18,370 nt of DNA from Actinomycetota bacterium (GCA_002731665.1 PCCJ01000038.1:1-18370), one strand, 5' to 3'. Counted from the stretch's first letter, positions 1-7,086 are shown. The notes: generated from the letters alone by a model not told the origin. Numbers and translations: made by a program.

Positions 1-170
1 AGAGTAATCGGATCATGTCTTGGTCTCGCTAATAGTGAGTCACCGGCCCAGATTGAATCGAAACCGAGATCTACAGCACGTTTCGCTGCATCGATCATTG
101 GTCTGACTGATGGGTTCCCTTGCATTATTTTCTCGCGAGTAGGTAACAAATATCCGATTCGTACGGCCAT
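1..170 (-). CDS. LLM class F420/flavin-dependent oxidoreductase, N-terminal part only (runs off window edge)
   Basis: Reading the minus strand from an ATG at 170 gives 56 uninterrupted residues to the window edge. The start reads MAVRIGYLLPTRE, and later comes LGFDSIWAGDSLLARPRHDP. This is the first beta-alpha-beta unit of the luciferase-like monooxygenase (LLM) TIM barrel: strand 1 (RIGYLLPT), helix 1 with AAKRAVDLGFDSIW, then the second strand and a loop with GDSLLARPRHDP, which is very typical of actinobacterial LLM proteins. Such enzymes use F420 or FMN for hydride transfer or monooxygenation; the substrate cannot be told from this piece. An in-frame TGA lies five codons upstream of the ATG, which fixes the start. 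No clear SD is seen. The gene is divergent from the DinB-like gene at 334. The fragment is recognisable with good confidence; cofactor and substrate are inference. Confidence 0.85.
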   Translation of the reverse strand, partial: MAVRIGYLLPTREKIMQGNPSVRPMIDAAKRAVDLGFDSIWAGDSLLARPRHDPIT

Positions 171-263
171 TGTCCGATTCTGTCAGATAGGAGAGACGAC
201 TGTAAGGATCTTTGGCTCGCCAAGTAGGGAAAACTTCAACTGTGTAAATCAGCTATAAGCGTT

Positions 264-293
264 TCGCCTAACTCTTCTGTTGGGCGGCTTTTT
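264..293 (+). terminator. Possible intrinsic terminator with no recognised gene upstream
   Basis: CGCCTAAC and GTTGGGCG pair as an 8-bp stem with one G-T wobble around a TCTTCT loop (about 265-285). After GGC follows a run of five T (289-293). This has intrinsic terminator form on the plus strand, but no plus-strand coding region lies between the window start and it. It may end an unseen small RNA or act as an attenuator for the gene at 334. Confidence 0.4.
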
Positions 294-321
294 ACTGACA
301 GGTCGATAGCTGTCAAACGGT

Positions 322-327
322 TACTAT
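322..327 (+). promoter_or_regulatory. -10 element (TACTAT) of a probable leaderless promoter
   Basis: TACTAT is followed by exactly six bases and then the ATG at 334. This spacing would put the transcription start at or beside the A of the start codon. No SD is present. The same arrangement recurs before other genes in the window (5092, 16290). A -35 element is not obvious. Confidence 0.45.
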
Positions 328-333
328 GTTTAC

Positions 334-1050
334 ATGGCGCTAAGTGATCCGTGCATCATCGAGATGCCTATTTCCACTGAATCAGGATCTATGCCCTGGT
401 ATCAGCACATCACCGACTGGATAGAAGCAGAGTTAGAAGGACTTTCCGAAAAGCAACTGGATTTCCACGACACTTCACCTGAGAAAGAGTGGATGTGGTG
501 GTCATGCAGAACTCAAGTTTCTCACATCGCCTGGGATGCCCTGGTTTTTACTAAAAAACGTGCTGGTCATCTTTTATGGCCTATGGGAGACGTTCCTGAG
601 CCGATCGTATGGGCCGAACACCAAATGGGTCCGAACAGCAAATGGGATCGAGTGCTCGATACTGATTTGTTCTGGGAGGTACCTGACCTCCTGGCTAAGC
701 TGCGTTTGGGTATCGGTTGGCTAACAAAGTTAGTAGATGAGCAATCGATAGAACTCCTGCGATCAGAGACTCGCACCGTGAGGGGTTATGAATTTCTGGA
801 ATATGTAAACACAACTCTTCCAAGAGGAGTTCGCGTCGCAGAGACAGATAAGCGCTATTTCACCTATGACTTAGAAGGTTCTCTATGGATGGTCTTTTAT
901 GAAATGCTAAGTCACATTCGGTCTATTCAACGGCTCAAATCTCATCAAGGTTTGGAGCTGGCTATTGAGCTACCACGAGTCGGATATCTGCGCTTACCTT
1001 ATTATTGGGGGGAAACGAATGAAAATGGACCTGGAATGACACCGCTGTGA
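334..1050 (+). CDS. DinB/YfiT-like domain protein (putative metal-dependent enzyme)
   Basis: A 238-residue protein of mostly helical, Trp-rich character. The segment HITDWIEAELEGLSEKQLDF (about 25-44) followed by QVSHIAWDALVF (61-72), and the late helix YEMLSHIRSIQRLKSH (189-204), match the four-helix-bundle layout of DinB/YfiT-like proteins, in which His residues near the ends of helices 2 and 4 bind a metal. His64 and His194 are the likely ligands here. Known members are thiol-dependent transferases (mycothiol or bacillithiol) or have unknown function, so the reaction cannot be given. The start is supported by a -10 hexamer six bases upstream and lack of an SD; a second Met at residue 11 is an alternative. 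The gene converges with the hydrolase ending at 1169. The family call is moderate, as overall similarity is judged by eye. Confidence 0.8.
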   Translation: MALSDPCIIEMPISTESGSMPWYQHITDWIEAELEGLSEKQLDFHDTSPEKEWMWWSCRTQVSHIAWDALVFTKKRAGHLLWPMGDVPEPIVWAEHQMGPNSKWDRVLDTDLFWEVPDLLAKLRLGIGWLTKLVDEQSIELLRSETRTVRGYEFLEYVNTTLPRGVRVAETDKRYFTYDLEGSLWMVFYEMLSHIRSIQRLKSHQGLELAIELPRVGYLRLPYYWGETNENGPGMTPL

Positions 1051-1168
1051 AATCCGTAATCAATTGTTATCTGTTACAGGTTTAATAGGCGATTCTAGGA
1101 ATTCGTATAGGAAGTCGAGTGGTACACCTAGACCCCTCTTGACTTTACCTTTCGGGGAGAACAAGTAT

Positions 1169-1891
1169 TTATACTGCGTAATTTTGGCAGAAGTTTTCGA
1201 ATTGTTTCGCAGCTTCCTCCATAGCTGTTCCACGTTGCCATTGCCTTATCAACGTAGTGTTCTGGGCTAAGTCATTAACAGCTAGAGACGAAACAGATGG
1301 GTGATACAAATCGTTGCCCTCAAGCAAAAGAAGTGGCGTCTGGACTCCACGTACGAAATTCTCGTCAACGTTAAACAGGAAATTATCACCACCGTACATA
1401 TTCAGTTTGAACTGATGCCAAGCATCGTCGGTAACTTCAGAACGCATGGGACGTAGTTCATCCGCCCAACTATCAAACATGTCATAAAAAGCATCCCGGT
1501 TTTCGCTTAAACCGATGGTCTGAAATAGCACTCCTGCTGCTACCCGTTCGGGCGCAGATTCGATTAATCCCATTACATATGGACCGCCGATGCACATTCC
1601 GGCGACAATAAAACGGTCGATGTCAAGATGATCGCATAAGGCGAGCTGATCATTGGTATAGGTATGCCAGCTGTCGTCTGCTGTGATGGTCCCCGTGGAA
1701 CGGCCAGCGTTACGCTGGTCCATTGCAATAACTCGAAACTTTTCGCTAAGTTGTGAAATCGGATTCCAGGGTGTTGAGTTCCAAAAAGTGGCCTCTGATT
1801 TCATGCCTCCCGGCGCTATCAGCAAGATCGGGAATCCGGTTCCGTATTCGTCGTAATGGATTTCTGCATCGTTTGTTTGAAAGCTGGCCAT
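1169..1891 (-). CDS. Alpha/beta hydrolase fold protein with Cys at the nucleophile position
   Basis: A 240-residue alpha/beta hydrolase. The N-terminal strand NDAEIHYDEYG, the oxyanion-hole region PILLIAPGG (21-29), MDQRNAGRS (57-65) and the nucleophile elbow VAGMCIGG (96-103) are all in the usual order. The elbow carries Cys100 in place of the usual Ser (G-M-C-I-G instead of G-x-S-x-G). The acid is probably Asp194 in LLEGNDLYHP. The expected His near the C-terminus is absent; the last 40 residues contain no His, and His197 directly after the acid is the only candidate. Cys nucleophiles are known in dienelactone hydrolases, but the sequence is not otherwise of that type. I start at the Met at 1891 (MASFQTNDAE), since the longer frame to 1948 adds 19 residues without family character and a -10 hexamer lies five bases before 1891. 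Substrate unknown. Confidence 0.88.
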   Translation of the reverse strand: MASFQTNDAEIHYDEYGTGFPILLIAPGGMKSEATFWNSTPWNPISQLSEKFRVIAMDQRNAGRSTGTITADDSWHTYTNDQLALCDHLDIDRFIVAGMCIGGPYVMGLIESAPERVAAGVLFQTIGLSENRDAFYDMFDSWADELRPMRSEVTDDAWHQFKLNMYGGDNFLFNVDENFVRGVQTPLLLLEGNDLYHPSVSSLAVNDLAQNTTLIRQWQRGTAMEEAAKQFENFCQNYAV

Positions 1892-1896
1892 AAGGC

Positions 1897-1902
1897 ATGT
1901 TA
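1897..1902 (-). promoter_or_regulatory. -10 element (TAACAT) of a probable leaderless promoter
   Basis: On the minus strand TAACAT is followed by five bases and the ATG at 1891. It supports the shorter start of the alpha/beta hydrolase and a transcript beginning at or next to the start codon. Confidence 0.4.
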
Positions 1903-2487
1903 GCTGAGATTGAAGCTCAGGCATCTTGAAAATAGTTGCCGCAATCATCTAATCGGTTGCGGCTACCAGGCTTTCCTTTGTGGGCGTTGGTTGGTTCGTT
2001 CGCGATGATGAATGGTTTCTGTTGCGTCTGCCTCAGAAATCTAAGCCATTTTGATACGTGGGGATCTGAAAACTAGCGCATGGCTATCGTGACCCGCTTA
2101 GGCTTTTGGTTAGAGAGCAAATCGCACGCAAGTAAATTGATACTCACATGTTAGAGGTTCGCGATACTGACTGTTAGTCCCAAGGAACTTCGCGGGAGAA
2201 GAGATCGCCTACTAGGTGTGCATTCGCTTGAGCTATTAGACCTGCTGCTATGGATTGTAAAAATTTTTAATGAAACTGCGATGAGAGCATCGAGGCAGCC
2301 GGTGTAGCTAGCGACTGATTAATTTTCATGCACGATTATTCGGTTTGAATTCGATGAAGGGTCCACATCTTCGAGATCGAGGAGTTTCTAAAATCTCACT
2401 GGATCATCCTTGATCAGCTAAATGGCGTCTACTCTTTTTCTGAGACCGAGCTTCGGCAGATCAAACGAATAGGAAGAGAATTGAACT
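1903..2487. other. Long intergenic region, no gene recognised
   Basis: About 590 bases between divergent genes. Only very short open frames exist. The visible structure is a 12-base A/T palindrome, TAAAAATTTTTA (2258-2269), and a small hairpin GATCA-TCCT-TGATC (2402-2415). Neither is strong enough to name. The region should hold the promoters of the hydrolase (-) and the membrane protein (+). No tRNA-like cloverleaf was found. Confidence 0.5.
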
Positions 2488-2841
2488 ATGGAAACTAGTA
2501 CTTGGGTAGCGATGAGTGAATCTAATAATGCTTCAATTCGTATAAGTGGGTTAGCGTACCTGCTAGCCAGTTCAGCTCTCATGGCGATTATTGCATTTGC
2601 TGACACTGACCCGCTGCAGTTTCCCTTGTTCATAATGGTAGTCGGAACTGCAATGTATGGAATCATGTCATTTGAGTTCGGGATGCAAAATGGACTTGGA
2701 CTGCGAGCGAGTATGCCTAGCGAAATAGCTGATACTCAAATTGGTAGAGATGCCGAGAAGGCTCCGTTTACGTTATTTCGAATCACTAACTTTGCGTTAG
2801 TAACTCTTGTCGCTGTAGGGCAGATAACAGTTCTCTTTTGA
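2488..2841 (+). CDS. Small three-helix membrane protein of unknown function (copy A)
   Basis: A 117-residue protein with three probable transmembrane segments at about 19-38, 45-61 and 97-117, and a polar loop of about 35 residues between the second and third. It is not a family I can name. The loop and last helix carry IGR (85-87), then P93, FR (97-98) and exactly 19 further residues to the C-terminus. The protein at 4479 shows the same spacing, so the two look like distant relatives. The start at 2488 has a purine-rich SD-like AGGAAG (2471-2476) 11 bases upstream, which is rather far; Met9 is an alternative. It converges with the CoA-transferase at 2906, with only 64 bases between. Function unknown; membrane location is inferred from hydrophobicity. 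Confidence 0.75.
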   Translation: METSTWVAMSESNNASIRISGLAYLLASSALMAIIAFADTDPLQFPLFIMVVGTAMYGIMSFEFGMQNGLGLRASMPSEIADTQIGRDAEKAPFTLFRITNFALVTLVAVGQITVLF

Positions 2842-2905
2842 AATAAAAAGCCTTGTTTCGATATAGCACGAAGTGTGGAATCGTGATCGCGGCATTGCAA
2901 TTCCG

Positions 2906-4132
2906 TTATGTGAGACCTTCGATCAGAACCCCAGATAGCTCGAGATTTCTTATTTGCTCGGCGTCGTAACCGAGTTTGCTTTGCAATACTTGACGATTGT
3001 GTTCTCCAAGTAATGGTGCCGCTAGCTCAGGTAATTCACCTTGAATGCTGAACTTCCAGGGAAAACCTGGGATAGGCACAGAACCAATAATTGGGTCATC
3101 AACCCATCTGACCATGTCTCGGGCTTTGAAATGTGGGTGATCAATGGCATCTATCGGACTGAGTATTGGGCTTGCAGGAACTCGATGTTTTTCTAGATGG
3201 TCTAGTAGAGCCTCATCGTTTGTGAACGCCGACATCCAGTCTTCGATAAGTAGGATTAGTTCATCGCGGCGGCTGGCGCGATCTGACATATCGGCGTAAC
3301 GGGGATCATCGATCAAATCCGGTCGTTCCATCGCTTTGCACATATTTTCCCACTGGAAATCAAGAGCGATGATCACAATCCAGCTTTCGGGTCCTTGGAA
3401 TACCCCGACCGGGAAAACTAATTCATGATGCTGCCCCATACGTTTCGGTACGAAATCTCCTTCGCTCAGATGCCAAGCCTCGAGCGCGATTTCGTGATGA
3501 TGAAATAGGCAGTCGACCATAGATAGATCTATGAATTGTCCTTGTCCTGTCTTTTCACGATGATATAGAGCGTAGCCCAGGCCAGCGAAGCCATGAACAG
3601 CCGCATTGTTATCTGAAATAGCGCTCCACACAACGCCAGGAGGATCAGTGGGTGACCCGGTCATGTGCATTAGGCCTGACGCGGCCTGAGCCATAAAATC
3701 AAAACCAGGTTTGTTTGCCCAGGGCCCTGTCCGGCCGAAAGCTGAAACAGAAAGGTAGATGATGCTAGGGTTTAGCGCCCGAATTGAGTCGTAGTCCAGG
3801 CCACGACGCTTCAAGACATCCGCAGTCCCAAAATTTTCCAGAACGATGTCGGCTTTACTAACTAGAGCTTTTGCTATGTCAATAGCTTCGCTATGTTCCC
3901 AATTCAGAGCAACACTTTTCTTACCCCGGTTATGTTGAATAAAAAATCCGCTCCTGTCATCTTTCATGACAGGGAGAAGTCGGCCCCCATCACCAACAGG
4001 ACCGATTTCTATCTTGGTTATGTCGGCTCCCATCTCAGCCATCATGCGGCTGACTCCTGCGCCAGCCAGGTATTGACTGAAATCGACTACGTGGACACCA
4101 TCAAGCATCAGGGTTCCTTGATCCTCAGCCAC
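2906..4132 (-). CDS. CaiB/BaiF (family III) CoA-transferase
   Basis: A 408-residue protein, the usual length for this family. The N-terminal LDGVHVVDFSQYLAGAGVSR, then MAEMGADITKIE (32-42), NRGKKSVALN (68-77), LENFGTADVLKRRGLDY (98-114) and GQGQFIDLSMVD (196-207) are standard landmarks. Asp207 in the SMVD segment corresponds to the Asp that forms the acyl-anhydride intermediate in formyl-CoA transferase. Enzymes of this family move CoA between carboxylic acids (oxalate, carnitine, succinate, bile acids, aryl-succinates); the particular acids cannot be read from sequence. Translation starts at a GTG (4132) with a G-rich stretch just upstream that could serve as SD; an internal Met at residue 9 is an alternative. 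The gene stands alone on the minus strand, flanked by two related small membrane protein genes. The general function is secure. Confidence 0.95.
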   Translation of the reverse strand: MAEDQGTLMLDGVHVVDFSQYLAGAGVSRMMAEMGADITKIEIGPVGDGGRLLPVMKDDRSGFFIQHNRGKKSVALNWEHSEAIDIAKALVSKADIVLENFGTADVLKRRGLDYDSIRALNPSIIYLSVSAFGRTGPWANKPGFDFMAQAASGLMHMTGSPTDPPGVVWSAISDNNAAVHGFAGLGYALYHREKTGQGQFIDLSMVDCLFHHHEIALEAWHLSEGDFVPKRMGQHHELVFPVGVFQGPESWIVIIALDFQWENMCKAMERPDLIDDPRYADMSDRASRRDELILLIEDWMSAFTNDEALLDHLEKHRVPASPILSPIDAIDHPHFKARDMVRWVDDPIIGSVPIPGFPWKFSIQGELPELAAPLLGEHNRQVLQSKLGYDAEQIRNLELSGVLIEGLT

Positions 4133-4423
4133 CCGACCCCCCAGTCGTTAACCTGTGAAATAAACATAGTCAAAGAAAAGCGATCCTGATCAAAAAAGTC
4201 GAAAGGATCACCACAGAGCGAATTGCACAATTCCAGTATTGGCTCAGTTTCAGTCTCAAGAACCGACATTCCCGACGGCAGTTATCAATCCAGTAATTGA
4301 CCCGAAGAATCGTTGGTTTTTTTGAGTTGTAGATGGAACCGCGAGAGTCAGTTGAAGGTATCAACCTATGCCTATGGAATAGACGCTTTGAAGCCAAAAG
4401 CAAAATGAGTGTTTAGATGGCTA
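4133..4423. other. Intergenic region between divergent genes
   Basis: No convincing gene is present. It holds the upstream region of the CoA-transferase (-) and a possible orphan terminator at 4300-4323. The operator-like inverted repeat before the membrane protein gene follows immediately. A 77-codon minus-strand frame (4170-4403) has no family resemblance and an Arg/Cys-rich random look. Confidence 0.5.
4300..4323 (+). terminator. Possible intrinsic terminator without an upstream gene
   Basis: ACC-CGA, loop AGAA, TCG-tt-GGT form a 6-bp stem with a two-base bulge, followed by a run of seven T (4317-4323). It has terminator form on the plus strand, yet no plus-strand gene ends nearby. The stem is short, so this may be chance. 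Confidence 0.25.
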
Positions 4424-4463
4424 TGGGTACCCAAAAATCTATGAGATAATTTTTTGGTACCCA
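4424..4463. repeat. Long inverted repeat upstream of the second membrane protein gene
   Basis: TGGGTACC-C-AAAAA and TTTTT-T-GGTACCCA face each other around a 12-base centre (4438-4449): 13 of 14 positions pair, with one mismatch (4432/4455). Each arm ends in the palindrome GGTACC. It lies 15 bases before the start at 4479, so it could be an operator for a dimeric regulator or a hairpin in the mRNA leader. Confidence 0.6.
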
Positions 4464-4478
4464 ACCAAAGGCTTAGCT

Positions 4479-4859
4479 ATGAAAATGGATTCGGAAGACT
4501 ATATTGATATTCTCTCAGCGAGAGCAGCAGACGCTCGTGCCATAATCATGTTCTTTGCCGTCTTCCATACTGGACTGCTTGTGGTGTTGGGATTTGCAGG
4601 CACTGGGTTGCAAGACTCGGGAACCCAACTTGCATTAACAGCTGTAACGGTCCTTACTTCGATTTGGACGTTGTTCTTCCTTGACGACTGTATGCAAGAT
4701 ATTTTTGCCTGCGGGAAAGACCTTTCTGATGGTTCCGAAGATTTTAAAGCCAGCCACATTGGCCGCCGTTTCATAGCAGTTCCACTACCTGCGTTTAGGG
4801 TCGTGAGCGCAATTGTCATAGCGTTAATAGTCGTGGCTGAAGTAATAGCCATCTACTAG
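4479..4859 (+). CDS. Small three-helix membrane protein of unknown function (copy B)
   Basis: A 126-residue protein with transmembrane segments at about 21-41, 50-68 and 106-126 and a polar, acidic loop between helices 2 and 3. The loop-to-end pattern IGR (94-96), P102, FR (106-107), then 19 residues to the C-terminus matches the protein at 2488 residue for residue in spacing. Both also have MQ just after helix 2. Identity over the last 33 residues is about 8 of 33 with many conservative changes, so they are distant relatives, not a recent duplicate. AAAGG (4467-4471) seven bases before the ATG is a reasonable SD; Met3 is an alternative start. The long inverted repeat just upstream suggests control at this gene. 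I do not recognise the family. Confidence 0.78.
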   Translation: MKMDSEDYIDILSARAADARAIIMFFAVFHTGLLVVLGFAGTGLQDSGTQLALTAVTVLTSIWTLFFLDDCMQDIFACGKDLSDGSEDFKASHIGRRFIAVPLPAFRVVSAIVIALIVVAEVIAIY

Positions 4860-5079
4860 CGGTGACACAATCGTATAAACGGAAGCATTCTGTAAGAGCC
4901 TCTTAAGAACGGTTCAGATTAGAAGAAGCCACGAAGTGAAAGCAGCGCGTTTGTCTAATGGTGCAACCGATCGATACCTGCTTGAAAACAAGATTCTCAG
5001 CGGGTTATTAAAATTCTGCCCAGTGGGCTGTAAAAGTGACAGCTCGGAAGAATTCAGGCGGACATCAACTCACTTGAAA
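4860..5079. other. Intergenic region, no gene recognised
   Basis: About 220 bases without a credible open frame. A small dyad GCCCA-G-TGGGC (about 5018-5028) is present, without a T run after it, so it is not a clear terminator. Confidence 0.4.
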
Positions 5080-5085
5080 TAGGAT
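5080..5085 (+). promoter_or_regulatory. -10 element (TAGGAT) of a probable leaderless promoter
   Basis: TAGGAT is followed by six bases and the ATG at 5092. The same bases contain AGGA, which could be a weak SD, so initiation could be either leaderless or SD-led. Confidence 0.4.
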
Positions 5086-5091
5086 CCTGAG

Positions 5092-5511
5092 ATGGGAACC
5101 AACGCTCATCGCATTAGTGCTGAACCCGACCGGTTCGCAGCAGTTCACATCTCTCAGGGATTTCGGGTTGGCGATCTTGTCTTCGTGTCAGGACAGGCTG
5201 CGGTAAACGAACATGGTGAAGTTGTTGGTATCGGAGACTTCACTGCCCAGGCCCGCCAGGCCGTGCGAAATCTTGCGAGCGTTCTGAACGCAGCGGGATC
5301 GAGTCTGGACCAGGTGATCAAGGTAACCATTTTCGTGACCGATATGTCTCATTTTCCTAAGGTGGTCGAATTGCGTCAAGAGGTGTTTAGCGAGCCGTAT
5401 CCCGCTGACACAATTTGTGAGGTTCGGGCCCTGGCGTATCCTGAGCTTATGTTCGAGATCGAAGCGGTAGCGCTCGCCGATGGTCGAACTATCGATGCGA
5501 TAAAGATCTAA
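5092..5511 (+). CDS. Rid family protein (YjgF/YER057c/UK114)
   Basis: A 139-residue protein of normal Rid length. Landmarks are FRVGDLVFVSGQ (24-35), the helix TAQARQAVRNLASVL (51-65), VIKVTIFVTDM (75-85), and the C-terminal FEIEAVAL (121-128). Rid proteins are trimers with active sites at subunit interfaces; archetypal RidA deaminates reactive enamine/imine intermediates. The Arg that binds the substrate carboxylate in RidA (Arg105 in Escherichia coli) aligns here to Leu114 in EVRALAYPE, with Arg112 two residues earlier. This is therefore one of the non-archetypal Rid groups, which often sit beside catabolic oxygenases and hydrolases. Its neighbour is a Rieske oxygenase 204 bases downstream, which suggests a role in aromatic or nitrogen-compound breakdown. 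Family is certain; substrate is not. Confidence 0.94.
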   Translation: MGTNAHRISAEPDRFAAVHISQGFRVGDLVFVSGQAAVNEHGEVVGIGDFTAQARQAVRNLASVLNAAGSSLDQVIKVTIFVTDMSHFPKVVELRQEVFSEPYPADTICEVRALAYPELMFEIEAVALADGRTIDAIKI

Positions 5512-5599
5512 ATAGGCAGATACTTCAGAACGAAATAGTTATTGCAAATAGGAGGAACTCGGTAATAAATAACTCTCTTGCGGGTGCTGAGTTGGGTTA

Positions 5600-5713
5600 A
5601 TGAATCGGCTAGCTGTAGGAGGTGCAAAAGTAGCGAGACGTTTCCCGATTGGCGCGAATAGGTACATCTCACGCTTTCGTCCTCAAAGGCACAGGCAATA
5701 TACTAGCGTGTAG
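5600..5713 (+). CDS. Doubtful 37-codon basic ORF just upstream of the Rieske gene
   Basis: An ATG at 5600 opens 37 codons ending in TAG at 5711-5713, two bases before the Rieske start. The product would be very basic (eight Arg, one Lys) with ARRFPIGANRYISRFRPQR. No good SD precedes it, although two orphan AGGAGG sequences lie in the area (5550-5555, 5617-5622), the second inside the frame. The likely promoter of the Rieske gene overlaps its end. It could be a leader peptide or chance. Confidence 0.15.
   Translation: MNRLAVGGAKVARRFPIGANRYISRFRPQRHRQYTSV
5699..5704 (+). promoter_or_regulatory. -10 element (TATACT) before the Rieske oxygenase gene
   Basis: TATACT differs from consensus at one base and ends 11 bases before the ATG at 5716, giving a leader of only about 4-6 bases. 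No SD is visible, consistent with near-leaderless initiation. No clear -35 match. Confidence 0.45.
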
Positions 5714-5715
5714 CC

Positions 5716-7086
5716 ATGACTGAGACCGCAGGGCGGAGGGCTCCGGGACAGACGGTTCAGGAGGTGTTGCGAGCGGATTCAATCGCTCCTCCCGAAGTGC
5801 TGCTGCGTGAATACCCACCTAAATATTTAGACAATCATGAGATATCGGCCGATCGCTACCTGACGCAAGAATGGCATGACCTCGAGGTTGAGCATGTTTG
5901 GCGCAAAGTATGGCAGATGGCTTGTCGGCTTGAAGAGCTGAAAATCGTAGGCGATCATGTGGTGTACGAAGTAGCTACCGAATCAGTCATAGTCGTCAGA
6001 ACCGGTGCAGAAGCTCATGATGTGCGTGCGTATATCAATTCCTGTCTTCACCGTGGCACGCAACTGCGTAGTGAAGGAGGAAACGTTCAAAGGTTTAGGT
6101 GTCCTTTTCATGGCTTTACATGGGATTTAGAAGGCCAGCTCGTGCATGTTCCAAATAGCTGGGATTTTCCGGATGTTGTCCCCCAAGAATTTTGTCTTCC
6201 AGAGGCGCAAATAGGTTTTTGGGGCGGGTTTGTTTTCATTAACTTTGATGCGGATTGCGAACCATTCGATAGCTATATCGAGGTCCTTGACGATGAGTTT
6301 AAGTACTTCCCACTTGAAGATCGTTGGAAAGCCGCCCACGTTGAAAAGGTGATGCCCTGCAATTGGAAACTTGCACTCGAAGCGTTCATTGAGAGTTTCC
6401 ATATTGGAGTAACGCATCCTCAAACAGCGGCTTATGTTGCTGATGCCAACACGCAATATGACATCTTTCCCGGTTCACGTCACGTCAACCGGATGATCAC
6501 TTTGGAAGGAATCCCTAGCCCTAACTTGGGTAGCGTTCCCGCTGAGGAAACCATCCGCAAAATGCAACGCGACGTTCCGTTCCATGGAGGAGAACAGATC
6601 GTTCCTCAAACAGGAGATCGTGTACGCGATCTTTTAGCGGAGCGAGCCAGAGAAAAGCTGGGGGCATCGGCTCGAGCAGATATGAGCGACCTGTCAACCT
6701 CTGAAACTCTTGATGCCATCGAGTACTTCTTGTTTCCGAATCTTGTTCCATGGGCAGGACAAGGGGTACCGATTTGTTACCGTTTTCGACCTAACGGAAA
6801 TGATCCACACAGCTGCATTATGGAAATAATGTTGCTGTTTGCTAAACCAGATGAGGGTGATCCACCGCCTCCACCTCCCACAGTGAAACTCACCCTTGAA
6901 GATTCATGGAGCAACGCTCCGGTTCTAGGGGGTGCGGGAATGGTCGTCGACCAAGACACAGATAACTTGATCCGGATTCAGCGAGGTCTGCAGGCCAACA
7001 AACGGGGGTCGTTGACTTTGGCGGCATATCAAGAAAGTCGGATTCGTCACTTCCATGAAACCCTTGAACATTACTTGGGTCTCTAG
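5716..7086 (+). CDS. Rieske-type aromatic-ring-hydroxylating dioxygenase, alpha subunit
   Basis: A 456-residue protein, typical length for a catalytic large subunit. The Rieske [2Fe-2S] site is Cys110-x-His112 (SCLHRGTQLRSEG) and Cys129-x2-His132 (RCPFHGFTWD). The mononuclear iron site is His229 and His234 in EAFIESFHIGVTHPQ, with the third ligand probably among Asp412/414/416 in VVDQDTDNLIRIQRGL. The reaction is NAD(P)H-dependent dihydroxylation, or monooxygenation or demethylation of an aromatic or other organic substrate, with electrons from a separate ferredoxin/reductase. Neither partner nor a beta subunit is present in the window. A proline run (383-388) sits before the last domain segment. 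The start is taken at 5716, with TATACT close upstream and no SD. The nearest neighbour is the Rid gene. Family is certain, substrate unknown. Confidence 0.95.
   Translation: MTETAGRRAPGQTVQEVLRADSIAPPEVLLREYPPKYLDNHEISADRYLTQEWHDLEVEHVWRKVWQMACRLEELKIVGDHVVYEVATESVIVVRTGAEAHDVRAYINSCLHRGTQLRSEGGNVQRFRCPFHGFTWDLEGQLVHVPNSWDFPDVVPQEFCLPEAQIGFWGGFVFINFDADCEPFDSYIEVLDDEFKYFPLEDRWKAAHVEKVMPCNWKLALEAFIESFHIGVTHPQTAAYVADANTQYDIFPGSRHVNRMITLEGIPSPNLGSVPAEETIRKMQRDVPFHGGEQIVPQTGDRVRDLLAERAREKLGASARADMSDLSTSETLDAIEYFLFPNLVPWAGQGVPICYRFRPNGNDPHSCIMEIMLLFAKPDEGDPPPPPPTVKLTLEDSWSNAPVLGGAGMVVDQDTDNLIRIQRGLQANKRGSLTLAAYQESRIRHFHETLEHYLGL

Noticed and set aside
1892..1948. 19-residue N-terminal extension of the alpha/beta hydrolase
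   Set aside because: The family normally begins close to the NDAEIHYDEYG strand, and a -10 hexamer fits the start at 1891.
4170..4403. 77-codon minus-strand ORF upstream of the CoA-transferase
   Set aside because: Arg/Cys/Ser-rich random composition, no domain, no SD, and it overlaps regulatory sequence before two divergent genes.
4946..5010. GTCTAATGGTGCAACC, recalling a tRNA D-arm
   Set aside because: No matching T-arm or acceptor stem downstream.
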